Assembly (NCBI RefSeq): GCF_010728325.1
Contig: NZ_AP022570.1
Span: 4,712,001-4,776,000, forward strand
From: Mycolicibacterium poriferae
GTDB lineage: Bacteria; Actinomycetota; Actinomycetes; Mycobacteriales; Mycobacteriaceae
Reading direction: 5' to 3'
DNA: 64,000 bases
A program made the position numbers and the translations under genes. The notes under the pieces were generated by a model. The model was not told the DNA's origin and ran no database searches. It was given only the letters and a program-made list of their open reading frames with translations. Shown here piece by piece: positions 33,882 to 43,146 of the stretch (the first letter of the stretch is position 1; the number at the start of each line of letters is the position of its first letter).

Positions 33882-36095
33882 ATGAGCACCGTTGAACTGT
33901 CGATCGGCGGCATGACCTGCGCGTCGTGCGCGGCCCGCATCGAGAAGAAGCTCAACCGGCTCGACGGTGTCAGCGCCTCGGTCAACTTCGCCACCGAGAA
34001 AGCCCGGGTCGAACTCGGCGACCACGCCACCGCGCAGGACCTCGTCGCCACCGTCGAGGCCGCCGGCTACCGGGCCACTCTGCCTGAGGCCGAGCCCCAC
34101 GACCAGCCGCAGGAAGGCGACGAGTCGGTGGCGCTGCGCCGGCGCCTGTTGATCTGCCTTGCGCTGTCGGTACCCGTGATCGCCATGGCGATGGCACCGG
34201 CGCTGCAGTTCCCGAACTGGCAGTGGTTGTCGCTGACGCTGGCCGCCCCGGTGGTCGTGTGGGGTGCCTGGCCGTTCCACGTCGCGACGTGGACGAATCT
34301 GAGGCATCGCGCAGCGACGATGGACACGCTCATCTCCCTGGGCACCCTCGCCGCCTTCGGGTGGTCGCTCTACGCACTGTTCTGGGGCACCGCGGGGCAG
34401 ACCGGGATGACGCACGCCTTCGAGTTCACCGTCGGACACACCGACGGCAGCGCCAACATCTACCTCGAAGTCGCGGCCGGGGTCACGACGTTCATCCTCG
34501 CGGGCCGCTACTTCGAGGCGCGGGCCAAACGCCGCGCCGGTGACGCGCTACGCGCGCTGCTGCAGATGGGCGCGAAGACCGTGTCGGTTCGCAGGCCCGA
34601 CGGGGAACACCTGATACCGATCGAATTGCTCAGCAGCGGCGACGAATTCGTGGTCCGACCCGGCGAGAAGGTGGCCGCCGACGGCGTCATCGTCGACGGT
34701 TCTTCGACGGTTGACACCTCGATGCTGACCGGGGAATCGGTGCCGGTGGAGGTGTCGGTCGGCGATCAGGTGGTGGGCGCGACGGTCAACGTCGACGGCG
34801 TCCTGGTGGTCGAAGCCGAACGGGTGGGCTCCGATACGCAACTGGCGCAGATGGCTCGGCTGGTCGAACAGGCGCAGAGCGGCAAGGCCCCGGCCCAACG
34901 GCTCGCCGACCGGATCTCCGGTGTCTTCGTGCCGATCGTCATCGCCCTCGCGGTGGCCACCCTGGGGTTCTGGATCGCCTCGGGCGCGGCCATGTCGACG
35001 GCGTTCACCGCGGCCGTCGCGGTACTGATCATCGCGTGCCCCTGCGCACTCGGACTCGCCACCCCGACCGCGCTGATGGTCGGTACCGGCCGCGGCGCGC
35101 AATTGGGCATCGTCATCAAGGGGCCCGAGATCTTGGAATCGACGCGGCGGGTGGACACCGTGGTGGTCGACAAGACCGGGACGGTCACTACCGGCACGAT
35201 GACGCTGGCCGCCGTCACCGCCGCCGACGGCGAGGCCCGCGACGAGGTGCTGCGGGTCGCCGGGGCGCTGGAGAGTTCGTCGGAACATCCCATCGCCCGC
35301 GCCATCACCGCCGGCGCGCGCACCGAGCTCGGCGAACTGCCGGCAGCACAGAGCTTTTCGAACCTGCGCGGTATGGGCGTCGAAGGCATCCTCGACGGCC
35401 GCGCCGTCCTGGTGGGCCGTCTGCGACTGCTCGCCGAGCGGGCCTACGACATCCCCGAACAGCTGGTCGACGCGGCGCAGCGCGCGGAGCGGGACGGGCG
35501 AACCGTCGTCGCGGTCGGCTGGGACGGCCAGGCCCGCGGCCTTCTGATGGTGGCCGATGCCGTCAAAGAGACCTCCGCCGAGGCGGTCTCGCTGCTGAAG
35601 AGGCTCGGCCTGACACCGATCATGGTGACCGGTGACAACGAGGCGGTCGCCCGCAGGGTGGCCCGGCAGGTCGGCATCGACGAGGTGGTGGCCGGCGTGC
35701 TGCCGCAGGACAAGGTCGACACCGTCGTCCGGCTGCAGCGCGAGGGCAGGGTGGTCGCCATGGTCGGGGACGGGGTCAACGACGCGGCGGCGCTGGCGCA
35801 GGCCGACCTCGGCCTGGCGATGGGCGGCGGCACCGACGTCGCCATCGAGGCCAGCGACCTGACGCTGGTCAGCGACGACCTGCGCGCGGTGCCCGACGCG
35901 ATCCGGCTGTCCCGAAAGACGTTGAGCACCATCAAGGGCAACCTGTTCTGGGCGTTCGCCTACAACGTCGCCGCGCTGCCGTTGGCGGCCGCGGGACTGC
36001 TGAACCCGATGATCGCCGGCGCGGCCATGGCATTCAGCTCGGTGTTCGTCGTCAGCAACAGCCTGCGGCTGCGGACGTTCACCCCGTCACGCTGA
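33882..36095 (+). CDS. Copper-translocating P1B-type ATPase (CopA/CtpV-like)
   Basis: 737-residue membrane pump exporting Cu(I). An N-terminal HMA domain has GMTCASC (Cys13, Cys16). Later motifs in order are the actuator TGES (in [10 protein letters not shown]), the transmembrane CPC (IIACPCALG), phosphorylation site DKTGT, HP motif in SSEHPIA, and hinge [13 protein letters not shown] with an HMA domain is the copper (CopA) subtype. It forms an operon with the chaperone gene. Which M. tuberculosis Ctp pump is orthologous cannot be decided from this alone. The 3' end overlaps the convergent cyclase gene by 9 bp. Confidence 0.94.
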   Translation: MSTVELSIGGMTCASCAARIEKKLNRLDGVSASVNFATEKARVELGDHATAQDLVATVEAAGYRATLPEAEPHDQPQEGDESVALRRRLLICLALSVPVIAMAMAPALQFPNWQWLSLTLAAPVVVWGAWPFHVATWTNLRHRAATMDTLISLGTLAAFGWSLYALFWGTAGQTGMTHAFEFTVGHTDGSANIYLEVAAGVTTFILAGRYFEARAKRRAGDALRALLQMGAKTVSVRRPDGEHLIPIELLSSGDEFVVRPGEKVAADGVIVDGSSTVDTSMLTGESVPVEVSVGDQVVGATVNVDGVLVVEAERVGSDTQLAQMARLVEQAQSGKAPAQRLADRISGVFVPIVIALAVATLGFWIASGAAMSTAFTAAVAVLIIACPCALGLATPTALMVGTGRGAQLGIVIKGPEILESTRRVDTVVVDKTGTVTTGTMTLAAVTAADGEARDEVLRVAGALESSSEHPIARAITAGARTELGELPAAQSFSNLRGMGVEGILDGRAVLVGRLRLLAERAYDIPEQLVDAAQRAERDGRTVVAVGWDGQARGLLMVADAVKETSAEAVSLLKRLGLTPIMVTGDNEAVARRVARQVGIDEVVAGVLPQDKVDTVVRLQREGRVVAMVGDGVNDAAALAQADLGLAMGGGTDVAIEASDLTLVSDDLRAVPDAIRLSRKTLSTIKGNLFWAFAYNVAALPLAAAGLLNPMIAGAAMAFSSVFVVSNSLRLRTFTPSR

Positions 36096-37208
36096 CGCTG
36101 CCCGACGCGCCCGGAACAGCTTCACATCCGACTTGATGCCCTTCAGATGCCTGGCCCCGGCAAATGACCAGCTGAATCGGTCGTCGTCGCCGATCGCCTC
36201 CCGCGCCGGTTCGGCCACCAGCACCGAGCCCGGCCGCGCGGCACCGGTCACCCGGGCCGCGAGATTGACCGGGCTGCCGAACCAGTCCCCTTCCCGGCTC
36301 ACCGCCATGCCGCTGGCCACCCCGGCCCGCAGGCTGGGAAAGTCGTCGTCGCCGTTGGTCACCTCGACCAACTGCAGCACCGCCTCGAGCAACGGCGCGG
36401 GCTCCGGGCTGACCATCATCACCTCATCGCCGATGGTCTTGACGAATCGGACCGGCGCGGTGGCCACCTCCCGCGTCAGGTCGGCCAGGCGCTGCGCGAG
36501 GCGCTCCAGATCCTCCGGCGGCACCTTCTCGCCCAGCCGGGTGAACCCGACCAGATCGGCGAACCCGATCGTCACCTGCCGGGCACCCGGCAGGTGCTGG
36601 CCCTCGGCGCGTTCGACGGCGTTGACAGCCTCCGTCTCGATGGCATGACGCAGCTGCAGCTGCAACATGTCCTGGATCATCGGCCCGAGCAGAGGCGCCA
36701 GATTGGTCACCAGCGCCGCCGACGCCTGCGCGATCTCCAATTCCGTGGCCCCGGGCCGGATCACCGCCGCCAGCGTGGCGTACCGCATCGCCTCGGCCGC
36801 CCTGGCCAGACCGTCACCGAGCAGCCGCGTGATCTGGACCAGTTCGTCGGGGTCGATCCCGGCGTCGAGGAAGTCGCGGGTGAACTTCGCCGCCTCGGCG
36901 TCGGCACGCAGGAACACCGCCGCGTCGGGGTCGTCGACCCGCGGCAGACCCATGGCGCGCTGAATCCGTACGAACAACTCGACGTCCACGCCGAACTTCT
37001 CGGCGGACTGGCGGGCCGAGACGTATTCGCCGTCGTCGCCGATGATCCGCCGGGAGGCGAGCAGCATCGGCGCCGAGTTTCCGCGGATCTGGTCGAGGGC
37101 CACCCCCTGGTCGAGAAGCCAGCCGATCAGCTCCGCCCGCTCGGCGCGCGCCTGCCCGTCCAGCCCGTCGAGCAGCCCGGACGCCTCGAGATCCACATCG
37201 TCGGTCAC
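36087..37208 (-). CDS. Class III adenylyl cyclase with N-terminal regulatory domain (Rv1264 type)
   Basis: 373 residues. The N-terminal half (about 1-200) is helical and matches the auto-inhibitory pH-sensing domain type of Rv1264. The catalytic domain has metal ligands Asp218 (GFADLVGF) and Asp261 (KTIGDEVM), adenine-selecting Lys257 and Asp308 (GDWFGSPVN), and transition-state Asn315 and Arg319 (NLAARV). All key residues are present, so an active homodimeric cAMP-forming enzyme is expected. The GTG start at 37208 has TAGGTT six bases upstream and is predicted leaderless. Synteny supports the Rv1264 orthologue. Confidence 0.92.
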   Translation of the reverse strand: MTDDVDLEASGLLDGLDGQARAERAELIGWLLDQGVALDQIRGNSAPMLLASRRIIGDDGEYVSARQSAEKFGVDVELFVRIQRAMGLPRVDDPDAAVFLRADAEAAKFTRDFLDAGIDPDELVQITRLLGDGLARAAEAMRYATLAAVIRPGATELEIAQASAALVTNLAPLLGPMIQDMLQLQLRHAIETEAVNAVERAEGQHLPGARQVTIGFADLVGFTRLGEKVPPEDLERLAQRLADLTREVATAPVRFVKTIGDEVMMVSPEPAPLLEAVLQLVEVTNGDDDFPSLRAGVASGMAVSREGDWFGSPVNLAARVTGAARPGSVLVAEPAREAIGDDDRFSWSFAGARHLKGIKSDVKLFRARRAASA

Positions 37209-37220
37209 GTGCCCAACCTA
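37209..37220 (-). promoter_or_regulatory. Predicted leaderless promoter of the adenylyl cyclase
   Basis: Minus strand TAGGTT (37215-37220), then GGGCAC, then the GTG start. Confidence 0.45.
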
Positions 37221-37243
37221 CGTGGATGCGCTACACAGGACCG

Positions 37244-37735
37244 ATGGCCACACCGATGCTGCACAGCTTCACCCCGCTGGTCGCGCCTGGGGCGCGGGTC
37301 CTGATCCTGGGCAACATGCCCGGGGTGCGGTCGCTGCAGGACCAGCAGTACTACGCGCACCCCCGTAACGCCTTCTGGCCGATCACGGCGGAGCTGTACG
37401 GGTTCGACGCCGCCGCACCGTACCCCGAGCGGGTCGCCGCACTCACCGGCGCCGGGGTCGCGGTGTGGGACGTACTGCGATCCTGCCGGCGGGTCGGCAG
37501 CCTGGACGCCGCCGTGGAGCCAGACAGTATGGCGGCCAACGACTTCGGCGCTTTCTTCGCCGACCACCCCACCGTCACCCGGATCTGCTTCAACGGCGCT
37601 GCCGCGGAGAAGAACTACCGCCGCCTCGTCGCACTCCCCCACCCGCCGGGCCTGCGGCTCCCGTCGACCAGCCCGGCACACACCGCGGCATATCCGGCCA
37701 AGCTCGCAGCCTGGCGGGAGGCGCTCACCGATTGA
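37244..37735 (+). CDS. DNA-deoxyinosine glycosylase (uracil-DNA glycosylase superfamily, family 6-like)
   Basis: About 163 residues. The motif ILGNMPGVRSLQDQQYYAHPRNAFW near the N terminus (given in part: GNMPG at 23-27, then QYYAHPRN) is characteristic of hypoxanthine-DNA glycosylases of the UDG superfamily, which excise deaminated adenine. The C-terminal motif LPSTSPAH corresponds to the DNA-intercalation loop. The ATG at 37244 has AGGA close upstream; an ATG at 37226 is an alternative. It is divergent from the cyclase gene, and a second UDG-type gene lies 2 kb downstream. Confidence 0.85.
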   Translation: MATPMLHSFTPLVAPGARVLILGNMPGVRSLQDQQYYAHPRNAFWPITAELYGFDAAAPYPERVAALTGAGVAVWDVLRSCRRVGSLDAAVEPDSMAANDFGAFFADHPTVTRICFNGAAAEKNYRRLVALPHPPGLRLPSTSPAHTAAYPAKLAAWREALTD

Positions 37736-37740
37736 GGGGC

Positions 37741-37752
37741 TACGGTGGCGGA
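37741..37752 (+). promoter_or_regulatory. Predicted leaderless promoter of the HIT gene
   Basis: TACGGT (37741-37746), then GGCGGA, then ATG at 37753. Confidence 0.45.
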
Positions 37753-38190
37753 ATGTCCTGCGTGTTCTGCGCCATCGTCGCCGGCGACGCCCCGGCCGTC
37801 CGGATCTGGGAGGACGACGAGCACCTGGCCATCCTCGACATCAGGCCGTTCACGCAGGGACACACCCTGGTGATCCCGAAGCGCCACACCGTCGACCTGA
37901 CCGACACCCCACCGCACACCGTGGCGACGATGACCACCATCGGCCAGCGCATCGCCAAGGCCGCGCGCGCGTCGGGGCTGCACGCCGACGGCAACAACAT
38001 CGCCATCAACGACGGCAAAGCCGCTTTCCAAAGTGTGTTCCACATTCATCTGCACGTGGTTCCGCGCCGCGACGGTGACAAGCTGAAGTTCGCCAAAGGC
38101 ATGCTGGTGCGCCGTGATCCCGACCGGGAAGAGACCGGCCGGCTGCTGCGCGAGGCCCTGGCACGCATCGACGCCGACGAGAAGGAGTGA
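37753..38190 (+). CDS. HIT-family nucleotide-binding hydrolase (Rv1262c type)
   Basis: 145 residues. The start CVFCAIVAGD is typical of bacterial HIT (HinT-like) proteins, and the catalytic triad HxHxH is His97-Ile-His99-Leu-His101 in FHIHLHVVPR. Such enzymes hydrolyse nucleoside phosphoramidates or dinucleotides. It is only 3 bp from the next gene, a Ddn-like protein, so the two are probably co-transcribed. Predicted leaderless. Confidence 0.92.
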   Translation: MSCVFCAIVAGDAPAVRIWEDDEHLAILDIRPFTQGHTLVIPKRHTVDLTDTPPHTVATMTTIGQRIAKAARASGLHADGNNIAINDGKAAFQSVFHIHLHVVPRRDGDKLKFAKGMLVRRDPDREETGRLLREALARIDADEKE

Positions 38191-38193
38191 CCC

Positions 38194-38661
38194 ATGAACA
38201 TCACGCGCTGGCTCGAACAGAACATCGGCGTCCGAATGCTGATGGTGCACGACACCGTCTACAAGAAGAGCAACGGCCGGATCGGGCACCGCATCCCGCT
38301 GCCCGGCGTGCCACCCAGCCTGCTGCTGCACACCGTCGGCGCCAAGACCGGCAAGCAGCGCACCAACACGCTGTCGTACTTCCCCGACCGCGGCGACTAC
38401 CTCGTCGTCGCCTCCAAGGGTGGCGACCCCAAGGCCCCCGGCTGGTACCACAACCTCAAGGCCCACCCCGACATCGAGGTCAACATCGGCCCGCAGCGGG
38501 TCCCGGTCACCGCCACGCCGGTACTGCCCGACGATCCCGACTACGCCCGCATGTGGGACAAGGTCAACGAACAGAACTCCAACCGGTACAACGGTTATCA
38601 GAAGCGCACGACGCGGGCGATCCCCATCGTGCGGTTGACACCCCGATCGAGCGGGTCCTAG
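38194..38661 (+). CDS. Ddn-like F420-dependent nitroreductase/quinone reductase family protein (Rv1261c type)
   Basis: 155 residues with the deazaflavin-binding fold typical of mycobacterial Ddn proteins: LLLHTVGAKTGKQRTNTLSY binds the F420 phosphate region, and KAPGWYHNLKAHPDIEV follows. An AAGGAG ribosome site precedes the ATG. Members reduce quinones or nitro compounds with F420H2; the physiological substrate here is unknown. The stop shares a CTAG with the convergent LLM gene, so that both genes end with TAG in the same four bases. Confidence 0.9.
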   Translation: MNITRWLEQNIGVRMLMVHDTVYKKSNGRIGHRIPLPGVPPSLLLHTVGAKTGKQRTNTLSYFPDRGDYLVVASKGGDPKAPGWYHNLKAHPDIEVNIGPQRVPVTATPVLPDDPDYARMWDKVNEQNSNRYNGYQKRTTRAIPIVRLTPRSSGS

Positions 38662-39707
38662 AAGAGCTCCTTGGCCAGCAGCTCCAGCGTCGTCTCCCGC
38701 GCCGGCGCGGTGTCCGGATCAGTGCCACGGAACGCGGCCGCCACCGGGTTGACCATCACCTCGTCCACCCCGAACCGCTCGGCCAGTGCGTGCAGTTGAT
38801 CGGCGGCCTCGGCCGGTGAGCCGACGACGGCCTGGCGCCGGCCCGCGTCGACCACCGCCAGTTCGCGCGGACTGAGCTGCCGGGCCTCGGCGTCCTCGAC
38901 CAGGTCCAGCGGGGCCAGCGGCTGCCCGGTGCGCAGCCGCGCCATCATCTGCAGGTTCGGCAGCAGCAACCGCTCCGCCTCCGCGGCGGTGTCGGCGACG
39001 GCTGCGTTGACCGTCAGGAACGTCAGCGGCTCGGCCGCCAGATCACCGGGGCGGAATTCGTCGCGGTAGGTCTGCAACGCCTCCTCGGTGCCCTGGCCGG
39101 AGAAATGGTGGGCGAACACATAGGGCAGGCCCTTGGCCGCGGCGAGATGCGCTGAGTACATCGACGAGCCGAGCAGCCACAGCTTGGGTTCGGTGACCGC
39201 CGCGGGGGTGGCCTTGAGGATGTAGTTCTCCCGCATCAGGTCGCGGGGCAGGGGGACCCGCACCCCGGTGCTGCTCATCAGCGCCACGACGTCGTCGAGG
39301 TAGGACGGGAACGCCTCGATGTCACGGTCGTCACGGCCCGCAGCACCGCGCAACGCCATCGACGTCACCGGATCCGAGCCCGGCGCGCGCCCGATACCCA
39401 GATCGATGCGCCCGGGATGGGCGGCTTCGAGCAGCGCGAACTGTTCGGCCACCGCCAGCGGCGCGTGGTTGGGCAGCATCACCCCGCCCGAACCGAGCCG
39501 CATCGTCGACGTGTGGGCGGCCAGGTGGGCGATCAGCACCGGCGGGCTCGTCGCGGCCACCGCGGGCATGTTGTGGTGTTCGGCCAGCCAATATCGCGTG
39601 TAGCCGAGCTGGTCGGCGGTCTGGGCCAGCAGCGTCGTCGCAGCCACCGCATCTGACGTGCTCTGGTCGGTGCGGACGGGGACGAGGTCGAGAACGGAGA
39701 GACGCAT
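38658..39707 (-). CDS. LLM-class luciferase-like oxidoreductase
   Basis: 349-residue TIM-barrel enzyme of the bacterial luciferase-like (LLM) class that uses flavin or F420. It starts MRLSVLDLVPVRTDQS, followed by RYWLAEHHNMPAVA and GSGGVMLPNHAPLAVAEQFALLE, and later RIDLGIGRAPGSDP, all hallmarks of the MsnO8-like subgroup. Neighbouring a Ddn-like gene, an F420 cofactor is possible, but many members of this subgroup use FMN. Convergent with the Ddn-like gene; 70 bp from the next upstream gene on its strand. Confidence 0.88.
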   Translation of the reverse strand: MRLSVLDLVPVRTDQSTSDAVAATTLLAQTADQLGYTRYWLAEHHNMPAVAATSPPVLIAHLAAHTSTMRLGSGGVMLPNHAPLAVAEQFALLEAAHPGRIDLGIGRAPGSDPVTSMALRGAAGRDDRDIEAFPSYLDDVVALMSSTGVRVPLPRDLMRENYILKATPAAVTEPKLWLLGSSMYSAHLAAAKGLPYVFAHHFSGQGTEEALQTYRDEFRPGDLAAEPLTFLTVNAAVADTAAEAERLLLPNLQMMARLRTGQPLAPLDLVEDAEARQLSPRELAVVDAGRRQAVVGSPAEAADQLHALAERFGVDEVMVNPVAAAFRGTDPDTAPARETTLELLAKELF

Positions 39708-39776
39708 TACTCGGTCAACGCCACCCGGCCGCACCCGTGTTCCCGGCGAATCGGGCGCGCAATGCGACCCTGTGCG

Positions 39777-40661
39777 TCACCGGGCGCGCCCGATCCGCAG
39801 GGCAGTGGCGAAGATGTCGTCCATCATCGCCGGAGTCAACCGCCCTGTGAAGGTGTTCTGCTGACTCGGATGGAAACAGCCCAGCAAGGACAGCTCGCCC
39901 ACCTCGCGAGCGGTGCGTCCGGGCACCGTCACCGTCGTCAGCGCGCCATGCCCGAACCGCGGCACCGGTGTGGGCACCACACCGCCGACCCGGCGGATCA
40001 ACGCCAGCGCCGACTGCCAGGCGAACCCGCCGAGGGCGACGATCACCCGCGCCGACGCGCCGGTCAGCCGCCACTCGGCATCCAGCCAGGGCGCACACGT
40101 CGCCCGCTCGGCGGGCTCGGGCGCGTTGCCCGGCGGGGCGCATCGCACCGCGGCCACCACCCGAACGTCGTCGAGCATCAAGCCGTCCCCGCTGTCGGCA
40201 GCGGTCGGCTGATTCGCCAGACCAGTCCGATATAGCGAGCCGAACAGGAAGTCACCGGAGCGGTCCCCGGTGAAGACCCGGCCGGTCCGGTTGGCGCCGT
40301 GCGCCGCGGGCGCCAGGCCGAGCACCCACACCGACGGACGCGCCGGACCGAGTCCCGTCGCCGGACGGCCCCAGTACGGTTCGTCGGCGTAGGCCTTGCG
40401 CTTGCCGACCGCGACATCCTCACGCCAGGTCACCAGCCGGGGGCACGCCCGACAGACCGAGACCCGCGCGTCGAGCTGAGTGACGGTCCTGGTGGACGCG
40501 GCCAGCTCGGCCACGTCGGCGGGCTCCACTGCGACGGCCGTACGCGCGGTCGCCGGGTCCCCCGGCCACCCCGAGCCGGGCCGCACCGGGGAGGTGAACA
40601 GCTGGCCGGTGCGGGGATGGGGCAAGGCCGACTCGGCTGCTTTCGAGGACCGACCCATCAT
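39777..40661 (-). CDS. udgB: Type 5 uracil-DNA glycosylase UdgB
   Basis: 294-residue iron-sulfur DNA repair glycosylase. Cys70 and Cys73 (VCRACPR) with Cys174 and Cys189 form the cluster. The active-site segment [14 protein letters not shown] (115-128) has Ala in place of a polar catalytic Asp, which is the family 5 hallmark, and the C-terminal motif [15 protein letters not shown] is present. Removes uracil, hypoxanthine and ethenocytosine from DNA. Two adjacent ATG codons (40661 and 40658) can serve as start. Synteny agrees with Rv1259. Confidence 0.93.
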   Translation of the reverse strand: MMGRSSKAAESALPHPRTGQLFTSPVRPGSGWPGDPATARTAVAVEPADVAELAASTRTVTQLDARVSVCRACPRLVTWREDVAVGKRKAYADEPYWGRPATGLGPARPSVWVLGLAPAAHGANRTGRVFTGDRSGDFLFGSLYRTGLANQPTAADSGDGLMLDDVRVVAAVRCAPPGNAPEPAERATCAPWLDAEWRLTGASARVIVALGGFAWQSALALIRRVGGVVPTPVPRFGHGALTTVTVPGRTAREVGELSLLGCFHPSQQNTFTGRLTPAMMDDIFATALRIGRAR

Positions 40662-40663
40662 TT

Positions 40664-40697
40664 GTTACCAAGAAGCACCGTTCATCGTTACCACGAA
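40664..40697 (+). repeat. Pair of 11-bp direct repeats in a divergent promoter
   Basis: GTTACCAAGAA (40664-40674) and GTTACCACGAA (40687-40697), 23 bp apart, lie just upstream of udgB and between it and a divergent lipoprotein gene. A spacing near two helical turns suits two bound regulator molecules. No regulator is assigned. Confidence 0.4.
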
Positions 40698-40806
40698 ACG
40701 CCGTGGTCCTCGGCGTCGGGGCGAGACCGTTGCCGCACCATTGACCTCCAGGCTTTTCGTTGTTCCGGCGGGGGCGCCGGGCGATCAGGCTGATTGGGGA
40801 ACACAC

Positions 40807-41487
40807 ATGCGACTGTCGACCGCCGCGATCGCGGGCCTCTGCCTTCTCGTCGCCGGCTGTGGCAACACGATCAGTAACGCCGACACGGTCACACCGACGC
40901 GGACGACGATCCCGCGTCCCCTCGTCGAACGGGAGCTCGGCGGACTGCTGCTCCCACCGGAGCAGGTGGCCGCCGTGATGGGTACACCTGCGATGACCGT
41001 GACCGAGTCGAACGACGCGATGACCGACCACAGCGCGATCATGTCGCCGCCGGAATGCCTTGCTATCGACGGGGCCGCCGAGGCGCAGGTGTACGCCGAC
41101 AGCGGATTTCGTGCCGAACGCGACGAGAGCCTCAACGACGGAGACGACTTCGCTCACTACGCCAAGCAGGCGGTCGTGCTGTTCCCGTATCTGGAGAAGG
41201 CCGCCGAGTTCTTCGACGTCTCCGCCGAGCGGTGGCCGGCCTGCCAGAACTACACCCACACCCAGAGTGGATCGCAGTGGACCGTCACCCACATGGCCAA
41301 CGCCGACGGCGCGCTGACCGCGAACGCCGTCTACACCGAGGCCGCAGCTCCGGGATGGGCGTGTGGGCGGGCGTTGCTACAGCGCAACAACATCATCATC
41401 GACGTCAACACCTGCAGCGCCAATCCCGGTGATACCGCCCGCCGGCTGGCAGACCAGATCGCCACCAAGGTCGACGCGGCCTGGTAG
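40807..41487 (+). CDS. Lipoprotein with PknH-like extracellular sensor domain
   Basis: 226 residues. The signal peptide ends in the lipobox LLVAGC with Cys18. The mature part matches the PknH extracellular-like domain (PF14032 type): LLLPPEQVAAVMGTP near the start, paired Cys in PPECLAI, WPACQNY, GWACGRA and NTCSANP. In PknH two disulfides stabilise this fold; here four Cys are found in the mature domain. The ligand is unknown. A GGGGA site precedes the ATG. The GC-rich repeat region follows its 3' end. Confidence 0.85.
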   Translation: MRLSTAAIAGLCLLVAGCGNTISNADTVTPTRTTIPRPLVERELGGLLLPPEQVAAVMGTPAMTVTESNDAMTDHSAIMSPPECLAIDGAAEAQVYADSGFRAERDESLNDGDDFAHYAKQAVVLFPYLEKAAEFFDVSAERWPACQNYTHTQSGSQWTVTHMANADGALTANAVYTEAAAPGWACGRALLQRNNIIIDVNTCSANPGDTARRLADQIATKVDAAW

Positions 41488-41494
41488 CGCCGAG

Positions 41495-41618
41495 CGACCG
41501 TGGCGGCGGCCTCGGCGGCCGTGGCGGCCGCGGCGGCCGAGGCGGCCGCGGCGGCCGTGGCGGCCGTGGCGAGCGGGGGGGCCGCGGCGCCGGCGGCCGA
41601 GGCGGTCGCGGCGGGCCA
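41495..41618. repeat. Low-complexity GGCGGCC-rich tract
   Basis: About 120 bp made of imperfect copies of GGCGGCCGNGGC. All six frames give Ala/Gly/Arg/Pro runs without gene character. Part of the 384-bp non-coding gap between the PknH-like lipoprotein and the MFS gene. Confidence 0.7.
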
Positions 41619-41680
41619 CGCCGAGCGTGAATCCTCTGCGAAATCCGGGCTACTTTTTCGCACAGAGCTCACACTCGGCG
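41619..41680. repeat. 62-bp imperfect inverted repeat (hairpin)
   Basis: Outer arms CGCCGAGCGTGA (41619-41630) and TCACACTCGGCG (41669-41680) pair with one mismatch. Inner arms CTCTGCGAAA (41634-41643) and TTTCGCACAGAG (41656-41667) pair with a two-base bulge, leaving a short apical loop. It lies 130 bp after the lipoprotein stop and 190 bp before the MFS start. It could be a terminator, a small structured RNA or a miniature mobile element. Confidence 0.6.
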
Positions 41681-41871
41681 AGCCCACGGCACTGCGAGCT
41701 GGCGGTGGCGGTCAGAGGGGGCGTAGGGCGAGGCCCCAAGCTGGCGGCGGCCGTACAGCGGGTGAAAAGGCTGCGCCGCCGAACGCCGACCCAGCCGCCG
41801 AACCGTGGGGTACCGCAGGAAAACCTGTGGTGGCGGCGGCTGGTGCGCTGTTAGATTCCCGTCGATACGCC

Positions 41872-43146
41872 ATGACGCCACCCGATGCGCCGTTGAGCAG
41901 GCGCGGTCCTCTGCTGCTGATCCTGTTCGCCGCGCTGATGGCGGGCACGGGCAACGGCATCTCGATCGTGGTGTTCCCGTGGCTGGTGCTGCAGCGCACC
42001 GGCTCGGCGCTGGACGCGTCGATCGTGGCGATGGCGGGCACGTTGCCGCTGCTGGCCGCGACGCTGATCGCCGGCGCGGCCGTCGACTACCTGGGACGGC
42101 GGCGGGTGTCGATGATCTCGGACACGCTGTCGGCGCTGTCGGTGGTCGCGGTACCGGTGCTCGCGCTGATGTTCGGCGCCGACGTCGTCAACGTGGCGGT
42201 GCTGGCCGTGCTGGCCGCCCTGGGCGCGTTGTTCGATCCGGCGGGCATGACCGCGCGCGAAACGATGCTCCCGGAAGCGGCAGCGCGGGCGGGCTGGTCC
42301 CTGGACCGGGCCAACAGCTACTTCGAGGCGGTGTTCAATCTGGCCTACATCGTCGGGCCGGGGATCGGCGGCCTGCTGATCGCGACGCTGGGCGGCGTCA
42401 ACACGATGTGGGTGACAGCGGCGACGTTCGTGCTGTCCATCGCCGCGATCTCGGTACTGCGCCTCGAAGGTGCGGGCATACCGGATCGCTCGGCGCTGAC
42501 GGGCAGTGTGTGGGCCGGCATCCTCGAGGGGCTGCGCTTCGTGTGGCACAACCGGGTGCTGCGCACGCTGGCGGTCGTGGATCTGGTGGCCACCGGGCTC
42601 TACATGCCGATGGAAAGCGTGCTGTTCCCCAAGTACTTCACCGATCGCGACGAGCCCGCTCAGCTCGGCTGGGTGTTGATGGCGCTGAGCATCGGCGGTC
42701 TGGTGGGCGCGCTCGGGTACGCGGTGATGGCGAAGCTCATGAAGCGTCGCACCGTCATGCTGATCGCGGTGATCACGCTGGGCGCGGCGATGACGGTCAT
42801 CGCGTTCCTGCCGCCGCTGCCGGTGATCCTGGTGCTGTGTGCGCTGGTCGGATTCGTCTACGGTCCGATCGCGCCGATCTACAACTACGTCATGCAGACC
42901 CGCGCACCCGCGCACCTACGGGGACGCGTCGTCGGCGTGATGGGGTCTTTGGCCTACGCCGCGGGCCCGCTGGGCCTGATCCTGGCCGGGCCGCTGGCCG
43001 ATGGGGCCGGGCTGCACGTGACGTTCCTGGCGCTGTCGCTGCCGATGCTGGCGCTGGGGGTCGTCGCGGTGTTCCTGCCCGCGCTGCGCGACCTCGACAC
43101 CCAACCGGCCGCGCCGGACGCTACAGCGGGCTCAGGTATTCCCTGA
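41872..43146 (+). CDS. tap: MFS efflux pump, Tap-like
   Basis: 424-residue major facilitator with about twelve membrane helices. It has the motif A region DYLGRRRVSMISD between helices 2 and 3, and RAPAHLRGRVVG later, as in the MefA/Tap subfamily. Position next to the FAD oxidase and P450 genes matches M. tuberculosis Rv1258c (Tap), associated with aminoglycoside and tetracycline efflux. A TAGATT -10-like hexamer at 41852-41857 would give a 5' leader of only about seven bases. Substrate range here is inferred from family. Confidence 0.85.
   Translation: MTPPDAPLSRRGPLLLILFAALMAGTGNGISIVVFPWLVLQRTGSALDASIVAMAGTLPLLAATLIAGAAVDYLGRRRVSMISDTLSALSVVAVPVLALMFGADVVNVAVLAVLAALGALFDPAGMTARETMLPEAAARAGWSLDRANSYFEAVFNLAYIVGPGIGGLLIATLGGVNTMWVTAATFVLSIAAISVLRLEGAGIPDRSALTGSVWAGILEGLRFVWHNRVLRTLAVVDLVATGLYMPMESVLFPKYFTDRDEPAQLGWVLMALSIGGLVGALGYAVMAKLMKRRTVMLIAVITLGAAMTVIAFLPPLPVILVLCALVGFVYGPIAPIYNYVMQTRAPAHLRGRVVGVMGSLAYAAGPLGLILAGPLADGAGLHVTFLALSLPMLALGVVAVFLPALRDLDTQPAAPDATAGSGIP

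Noticed and set aside
41495..41868. Ala/Gly-rich coding extension upstream of the Tap-like gene
   Set aside because: Product of the GGC repeat tract; family similarity begins only at the ATG at 41872.
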